In this document: positions 1 to 4,207 of the stretch, in pieces | Layout: the number at the start of each line of letters is the position of its first letter | Position numbering within the stretch: the stretch's first letter is position 1 | Origin: Kiritimatiellia bacterium | GTDB lineage: Bacteria; Verrucomicrobiota; Kiritimatiellia; RFP12; DVOR01 | Length of the DNA stretch: 6,165 nt | Assembly: GCA_017548245.1 (NCBI GenBank) | Contig: JAFYMU010000191.1 | Span: 1-6,165, forward strand | Reading direction: 5' to 3' | Notes under the pieces: generated by a model | What the model saw: only the letters and a program-made list of their open reading frames with translations | Database searches by the model: none | Told to the model about the DNA's origin: nothing | Made by a program: the position numbers and the translations under genes

Positions 1-603
1 ATGAATGCGGTGGTGCGTCCCTACACCTTAACCTTGGAGTGGTCGCACGGCAATCCCACAGCCGCCTGCCAGATTTATAGCCAACGTGGCGATACCACGC
101 CCCTTCAGTCAGCCCTTTTGACCCGCAAAAATGGTGAAACGACCCTTGCGTTGACGAACGCCGAAGGCGTCACCTCGAATAACGTCCGTCTCAACACCCC
201 CATCGCAGACACCGATCTCACTTGGGTGGACCTCACCTTCAACTACCTCTGGTGGAACCAAGTCACCCAACTCACCGAAGAGGAACTCGACAAGCGCAAC
301 CTCAAGTCGCGTGAAGGCGGTCGCAACTGCGTGGTCTTGGAAGCCTTCCCGCCTCAAGAGGTAAAGGGCATCTACTCGGTCCTGTTGTGGATTGACCTCT
401 CCACGGGTTACTTGGTGCAGAGCGAACAGACTGACGCCCACGGCAAAGCGGTTCGTCGCATGTGGGTGCAACGCATTGGCCGCGAGAATGGCCGTTGGGT
501 ACCGCGTGAATTTCGCATCCAACGTGATGGTATGCGCCGCGTCACGAAGTTGACCATCGCCTCCATCAAGGCCTCCAACTTCTCTGTAGAGGAGCAAGAC
601 TAA
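1..603 (+). CDS. LolA-like outer membrane lipoprotein-sorting protein, 5'-partial
   Basis: The 200 readable residues resemble the LolA-like 'outer membrane lipoprotein-sorting protein' family, periplasmic proteins with an open beta-barrel fold that carry lipoproteins or other lipidic cargo from the inner to the outer membrane. Visible hallmarks are the DLTWVDLTFNYLWW stretch at residues 72-85, the strand pair around LLWIDLSTGYLVQSEQ (128-143), then RRMWV (152-156) and GRWVPREFRIQ (164-174), a run of alternating beta-strands typical of the fold. The frame is open from base 1. The ATG there is probably internal: there is no signal peptide, and the usual N-terminal helix before the first strand (PYTLTLEW) is missing, so I infer that several tens of residues lie left of the window. 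The stop is 2 nt before the next gene, suggesting co-transcription. The family call is from motif memory; a different periplasmic beta-rich protein is possible. Confidence 0.72.
   Translation: MNAVVRPYTLTLEWSHGNPTAACQIYSQRGDTTPLQSALLTRKNGETTLALTNAEGVTSNNVRLNTPIADTDLTWVDLTFNYLWWNQVTQLTEEELDKRNLKSREGGRNCVVLEAFPPQEVKGIYSVLLWIDLSTGYLVQSEQTDAHGKAVRRMWVQRIGRENGRWVPREFRIQRDGMRRVTKLTIASIKASNFSVEEQD
588..594 (+). promoter_or_regulatory. Ribosome binding site for the AI-2E family gene
   Basis: AGAGGAG lies inside the last codons of the upstream gene, 11 nt before the ATG at 606. It supports that start and means translation of the permease begins where the upstream ribosome terminates (TAA at 601-603). 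Confidence 0.6.
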
Positions 604-605
604 CC

Positions 606-1775
606 ATGGAAACACGTCACAAGACCTTAGTCTTCTCAAGCGCCCAAAACCGCATTATCACCTCCACGTTGACCCTCCTCTGCGGCACGCTCTTGGTGGT
701 GAGTGCAATTCTCCTCCTCTTTGGATTACTCCAAGGGCTAAACTACTTCCTCAACATTGTGGGGCCAATCATCGTGGCCTTCTTCTTGAGTTTGCTCACG
801 CGTCCGTGGTACGCCCGCCTGCGTCAATGGTTCGGCGGCCGTGACGTACCCGCAGTCTTTGCCTTCTCGCTCTCCTTCTTGATTCCGCTCTTCTTGTTGG
901 GGTGGTTCTTCGGTGCCTTCATTATTGAACAAGGGTGCAACTTTGCCCACGCCTTGCCCAAGATTACCGCCGCGACGCGCGATGCCTTAACCAAAGCCTT
1001 CCCCGACTTCTCAGATGTGGTCGCGAATGTCATTCCGAACCTCACCAGCGTCTTGGCAGAGGATGGTTCGCTCTCCTGGTCCAAGTTATTGGATGTCGCC
1101 GGCAAGGGCGTCCACATGGGTGGCGCGGTCTTCTCGGCAGGTTCGGCCGCGGCTCTTTGGTTGCTCACCTTCTTCTATTGGATTATCTTTGTGATGAAGG
1201 AACCCCTGACGGGCGAAGGCTTTGCCAAACGGTTGCCCTTCGTCAGTAAGAGTGGCCGTATCGCAATGGCACGTTACTTCCAGAACTTTAGCGACATCAT
1301 CGTCTCCTACTTCCGTGGTCAGATTATTGATGTCTCCATCCAAGGCGTGTTGTACGGCACGGCCTTCCAATTGCTCGGCTTGCCGAACGGTTTTATTATC
1401 GGTTTTGTCTTAGGCATCCTCAACTTAGTGCCCTACTTGGGCGTCACGGCAGGTCTCTGCGTGGCCTTGCCGGTGGCTTTCTTCCACGCTGGCATGGCCT
1501 ACACCTGCGCCATCTTTGCCGTCTTCTGCGTGATTCAAACCTTTGACGGCTACATCATGCAACCCTACATCCAGGGCGATCGCATGAAACTTTCGGCCTG
1601 GCAAATCGTTTTTGCATTACTCTTCTGGACGCAACTCGGTGGCTTCTTGGGCCTCCTGTTGGCCATTCCGCTCACAGCCTTTGTGAAGGCTTCGTGGGAT
1701 GAATGGTGCGCCACGTCCGAACGTTTCATTGGCGCCGCAAACGAACCCCAACCCCTTGAAGGAGAGACGAAATGA
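606..1775 (+). CDS. AI-2E family transporter (PerM/TqsA-like multi-pass membrane protein)
   Basis: This 389-residue protein has the length and layout of the AI-2E/UPF0118 family (PF01594). There are two helices near the N-terminus (about 20-45 and 48-65) containing the typical GPIIVAFFLSLL, a helix at 81-109, a hydrophilic, probably extracytoplasmic segment (110-165), a helix at 176-196, and a C-terminal bundle (238-360). The most diagnostic part is the LPNGFIIGFVLGILNLVPYLG segment (259-279), followed by a DGYIMQPYIQGDRMKLSAW block (314-332) and the GFLGLLLAIPLTAFVK end (346-361). The family includes E. coli TqsA, tied to AI-2 export, and members described as ion antiporters, so the name does not fix the substrate; nothing here points to quorum sensing. 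It starts 2 nt after the lipoprotein-sorting gene and overlaps the next gene by ATGA. Its place among envelope genes suggests an envelope-related transport role, which is inference. Confidence 0.9.
   Translation: METRHKTLVFSSAQNRIITSTLTLLCGTLLVVSAILLLFGLLQGLNYFLNIVGPIIVAFFLSLLTRPWYARLRQWFGGRDVPAVFAFSLSFLIPLFLLGWFFGAFIIEQGCNFAHALPKITAATRDALTKAFPDFSDVVANVIPNLTSVLAEDGSLSWSKLLDVAGKGVHMGGAVFSAGSAAALWLLTFFYWIIFVMKEPLTGEGFAKRLPFVSKSGRIAMARYFQNFSDIIVSYFRGQIIDVSIQGVLYGTAFQLLGLPNGFIIGFVLGILNLVPYLGVTAGLCVALPVAFFHAGMAYTCAIFAVFCVIQTFDGYIMQPYIQGDRMKLSAWQIVFALLFWTQLGGFLGLLLAIPLTAFVKASWDEWCATSERFIGAANEPQPLEGETK
1759..1764 (+). promoter_or_regulatory. Strong ribosome binding site before the unknown membrane protein
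   Basis: AAGGAG sits 7 nt upstream of the ATG at 1772, within the end of the permease gene. It is the best Shine-Dalgarno sequence in the window and fixes the start of a gene that otherwise has no recognised family. Confidence 0.75.
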
Positions 1776-2323
1776 GTGCAACGGCCGCCGTTTTCTTGCT
1801 CGCCATCATCCTCTTCGCCCTTGGCGCAGCCCTCTTGCCCGCACGTTCGGCAACGGTTCTCGCCAAAGTGCCGCGTGCACGTGGTGCGGCGATTGCCCTC
1901 ACCTGCCTCTGCATGGCATGGGCCACATGGACACTCTATGTGCACCCCATTGACTTCTTGAGTTTTCTCACCCCCACCACCCTCATTGTGGGCGGCTTGA
2001 TACTCACGCCCCTCATCTGCATTTACTTAGACAACCTCCTCTTTGCCCGCGCGTTGGGCGGCATTATGATGTTGTGGCCGATGCCGGTGATTCTCTTGAC
2101 GCGTGATTACCTCACCACCTGGCGTTTGGTGCCGATTACGTTGGGCTACATCAGCTTGACCTTGGGCATGATTATCGTCTTCCATCCGTGGACCTTCCGT
2201 TGCGCTTGCGAAGCCTTGGCGGAAGACCCGAAGAAACGTCTCAACGTGGCCGCACTCCTCCTCCTTGCAGGCCTCCTTTGCGGTGTGGCACCCCTCTTTT
2301 TTGGAAAGGTACTAGGACAATGA
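1772..2323 (+). CDS. Integral membrane protein of unknown function
   Basis: I do not recognise this 183-residue protein. It is almost entirely hydrophobic, with about six predicted helices: roughly 4-22, 37-57, 66-86, 92-110, 119-138 and 157-178. Short polar loops separate them: a basic one with LAKVPRARG (30-38), HPIDF (58-62), and the loop with RDYLTTWR (111-118). A cytoplasm-like loop, CEALAEDPKKRLN (146-158), precedes the last helix. There is no signal peptide apart from the first helix, no soluble domain and no obvious catalytic motif. That the gene is real is supported by the strong AAGGAG site, the ATGA overlap with the upstream permease and the ATGA overlap with the downstream LptF/G gene. 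Sitting between them, it may be a partner or assembly factor for one of them. That is a context-only guess; it could equally be an independent small transporter or membrane enzyme. Confidence 0.85.
   Translation: MSATAAVFLLAIILFALGAALLPARSATVLAKVPRARGAAIALTCLCMAWATWTLYVHPIDFLSFLTPTTLIVGGLILTPLICIYLDNLLFARALGGIMMLWPMPVILLTRDYLTTWRLVPITLGYISLTLGMIIVFHPWTFRCACEALAEDPKKRLNVAALLLLAGLLCGVAPLFFGKVLGQ
2303..2317 (+). promoter_or_regulatory. Weak ribosome-binding region before the LptF/G gene
   Basis: GGAAAGG (2303-2309) is about 10 nt before the ATG at 2320, and AGGA (2314-2317) is only 2 nt before it. Neither is an ideal Shine-Dalgarno placement, so start-stop (ATGA) reinitiation by ribosomes finishing the upstream membrane-protein gene probably contributes to translation. 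Confidence 0.4.
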
Positions 2324-3432
2324 GCATTCTCTTTCGTTATGTCTTACGCAGCTTTGCCTTGCCGGCATTCATGTGTTTTACGGGGCTCTGCGCCCTGACC
2401 TTGCTCTTCATGAGCTTCGACCTTATCGGCGCCTTCTTTGACCCCAAGTCGGCGGTCAACTTTATGGTGGCGTGCGACTTCATCCTCGGCACCTTATCGA
2501 TGTACTTGGAATGGTTGCTGCCTGCGGTCTTCTTGCTCTCCACACTCTACACGATGTGGCAGTTCTGCCGTCATAGCGAACTCATCGCGATGCGCGCAGG
2601 TGGCATTGGCATGAGCACCGTGACGGCACCGATTTTGTTGACGGCCCTCTTGGCTTCGGCGCTCTCCTTTGTGAACACCGAATACTTTAAGCCGACCGCC
2701 GCAGCCCGTGCGATGATTATCAAGAACTCTGACTTCCGCACCACGGGTCGCGAACCCCTCTTGGGCCGCGCGTATTTCGAACCCACGGGCCGCTATCGCG
2801 TGGTCATTGGTGCCTTCTTGCCGACCCAACCCGATGTCTTACGCGATGTGCGTATCACCTTCTTCCGCGATGATGGTTCGCAACGTTGCACCTACGAAGC
2901 CCCTGAAGCCCGTTGGTTGGACGAAGAATGGTGGCTCCAGGGTGGCGTGAAGACCACCTTCTACAACGAACTCGATGAAGTAGTCACGCCGCCTGAAAAT
3001 GTACCGGTCTTTGCAACGGTAAAGTTGCTCCATGAATTGGATGTGCATCCGCGTCAAATCGTAGTGCAAAACTCCGATGCAGAGTTCGCCTCGGCCGCTG
3101 ACCGCCGTATCAACCGTAAAGATCGCGAACGTACAGGGTTGACCCGTCGTCAGAAGCACGAAGACTCCTACGCGACCTACAACCACTATGCCGCGCCCTT
3201 CTCGATTTTGTTAGTGACGCTCTTCGCCATTCCCGCAGGCATTGCCTCGGGTCGTCAGTCGGTCTTCCGCGGGATTTTGTTGGCCTTAGGCATGTTCTTG
3301 GCCTACTATGCAATCACCGCCTTGGCCATGTTACTCTCCAATCAAGGATGGATTAAGCCGGCACTCGCCGTAATGTTGCCCTCATTCTTCTTCGGGGTAA
3401 GCGCCATCGTCCTCTTCAGAAAATTGCATTAA
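2320..3432 (+). CDS. LptF/LptG family permease (LPS export ABC transporter membrane subunit)
   Basis: Members of this family (YjgP/YjgQ, PF03739) form the inner-membrane part of the LptB2FG transporter, which pulls lipopolysaccharide out of the inner membrane and passes it to LptC/LptA. The 370 residues match the family length. The N-terminus, MSILFRYVLRSFALPAF, is typical. Helices span about 14-38, 46-80 (probably two) and 103-120, and SELIAMRAGGIGM (86-98) is the coupling-helix motif that contacts the LptB ATPase. A periplasmic beta-jellyroll region spans about 121-285, and three helices follow (288-310, 316-338, 345-366) with the conserved AAPFSILLVTLFAIPAG-type segment. I start at 2320, not at the in-frame ATG at 2188, because the extra 44 residues are proline/arginine-rich, lie inside the upstream gene and do not belong to the family; 2320 forms an ATGA overlap with that gene. 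Sequence alone does not tell LptF from LptG here, and only one copy is in the window. Confidence 0.9.
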   Translation: MSILFRYVLRSFALPAFMCFTGLCALTLLFMSFDLIGAFFDPKSAVNFMVACDFILGTLSMYLEWLLPAVFLLSTLYTMWQFCRHSELIAMRAGGIGMSTVTAPILLTALLASALSFVNTEYFKPTAAARAMIIKNSDFRTTGREPLLGRAYFEPTGRYRVVIGAFLPTQPDVLRDVRITFFRDDGSQRCTYEAPEARWLDEEWWLQGGVKTTFYNELDEVVTPPENVPVFATVKLLHELDVHPRQIVVQNSDAEFASAADRRINRKDRERTGLTRRQKHEDSYATYNHYAAPFSILLVTLFAIPAGIASGRQSVFRGILLALGMFLAYYAITALAMLLSNQGWIKPALAVMLPSFFFGVSAIVLFRKLH

Positions 3433-3435
3433 GGA
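3431..3435 (+). promoter_or_regulatory. Ribosome binding site for the NERD gene
   Basis: AAGGA overlaps the TAA stop of the LptF/G gene (3430-3432) and is 6 nt from the ATG at 3442. It favours this start over the in-frame ATG at 3463, which has no comparable site. Confidence 0.65.
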
Positions 3436-3441
3436 TCCCTT

Positions 3442-4155
3442 ATGTTCAAATCTCGTGCAACGATGCGTGGCATTCCAGGCGACTCTGCTCGTAAGCGGGG
3501 TCTCCTCCGCGTACTCGTTCCTGTGCTTGTCTTTGGATTAGCCTTTGGCTTTGCCTTCGGTATCTTATTAGGTAATGTAGGATTAGCGCCATGGTGGTTG
3601 GGATTGACCATCCTCTTTATCACCTTTGGAGCCTTCTTCCTCTTCCGCCGTTACCAGCCCTCCTTAGTTTATGGTTACTTTAAGGGGGCGCGTGGCGAAG
3701 AGATGGTGGCGGGTGAATTGGCGCGCTTGCCCGCCACGTGGACAATCTTTAATGGTTTAATCTTGCCGAATGGGCAGGATGTCGACCACATTGCCGTTGG
3801 CCCACAGGGTGTCTTTGTAATTGAAACGAAGCACTGGACGGGCGAGGTCTCCATTGAAGAGGGGCGCCTCTTAGCCAAAGGGCGCCCGTTGAACAAGTCG
3901 CCTGTGGTTCAGGTGCGTGCACTCACGGCGGCAATTGCCGAACACCTTCCGCAGTTCGCCGACCACGTTCACGGTGTGCTCTGCTTTGCTGGCACGCAGT
4001 TCTTTGATGCGCCCCAACAGTTGGACGAGATTCAAATCTGCTCCTATCTCAACCTCTCCGAACTCCTCATGCGTGGCACTGCGCCCCTGAACGTCACCGA
4101 AGTCTCCTCTTGTGTGGCCAGTTTGGGCGATTTCGCCATCACACAAGGTCTCTAA
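3442..4155 (+). CDS. Membrane-anchored NERD (nuclease-related) domain protein
   Basis: This 237-residue protein has a basic N-terminus (residues 1-23), two closely spaced transmembrane helices (about 22-44 and 49-68) ending in FRR, then a NERD domain (PF08378) at roughly 80-190. By the positive-inside rule both ends face the cytoplasm. NERD belongs to the PD-(D/E)XK nuclease-like superfamily, and its hallmark residues are all visible: G-x-x-G-E-E at 82-87, D115 in DVDHIAVGPQGVFVIETK (113-130), the E128-x-K130 pair, and Q157 in SPVVQV. The fold and intact residues suggest possible metal-dependent nucleic-acid cleavage, but activity and substrate are not known for most family members. The remainder (about 190-237) is soluble and I do not recognise it. 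The gene follows the LptF/G gene by 9 nt and shares its transcript by appearance. A nuclease-like protein in an envelope operon is unexpected. It lacks the helicase or kinase domains sometimes fused to NERD. Confidence 0.85.
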   Translation: MFKSRATMRGIPGDSARKRGLLRVLVPVLVFGLAFGFAFGILLGNVGLAPWWLGLTILFITFGAFFLFRRYQPSLVYGYFKGARGEEMVAGELARLPATWTIFNGLILPNGQDVDHIAVGPQGVFVIETKHWTGEVSIEEGRLLAKGRPLNKSPVVQVRALTAAIAEHLPQFADHVHGVLCFAGTQFFDAPQQLDEIQICSYLNLSELLMRGTAPLNVTEVSSCVASLGDFAITQGL

Positions 4156-4207
4156 TACCAACGGCACCTCACGCCGAATCCGCTTTTCTAAAAAGGAAAA
4201 CTCACAC
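4156..4207 (+). promoter_or_regulatory. Only intergenic gap: RBS with possible weak AU hairpin before the S41 protease
   Basis: The 52 nt between the NERD stop and the protease ATG hold an AAGGA ribosome binding site (4193-4197), 10 nt from the start at 4208. CTTTT (4183-4187) can pair with AAAAG (4191-4195), or TTTTC (4184-4188) with GAAAA (4196-4200). Either short stem would partly cover the ribosome binding site, but both are weak and may mean nothing. I see no GC-rich stem followed by a T run, so no intrinsic terminator, and no good -35/-10 pair. Confidence 0.4.

Noticed and set aside
109..639. Minus-strand open frame of 176 codons opposite the LolA-like gene
   Set aside because: It is again in the codon-aligned antisense frame of a better supported gene. 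No family resemblance and no ribosome binding site were seen.
606..1775. Quorum-sensing (AI-2) function for the permease
   Set aside because: The family name is historical and covers proteins with other transport activities. No luxS, lsr or other AI-2 gene is present in the window to support it.
2297..2302. T6 run near the end of the unknown membrane protein gene as a slippage or frameshift site
   Set aside because: It encodes an ordinary Leu-Phe-Phe stretch in a frame that ends normally at 2323, and the next gene has its own plausible start, so no frameshift is needed.
2188..2319. 44-residue N-terminal extension of the LptF/G protein from an upstream in-frame ATG
   Set aside because: The extension is Pro/Arg-rich, is read out of frame from the coding sequence of the upstream membrane protein, and would precede the normal family N-terminus. 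The ATGA overlap start at 2320 fits better.
4123..4158. Possible promoter (TTGGGC ... TAATAC) ahead of the protease gene
   Set aside because: The spacer is 24 nt, well beyond the usual 16-18, and the -10 match is poor. A closer -35 (TTTCGC at 4131) is also a weak match.
4156..4207. Terminator between the NERD and protease genes
   Set aside because: There is no GC-rich stem followed by a run of T. The only inverted complementarity is short and A-T rich.
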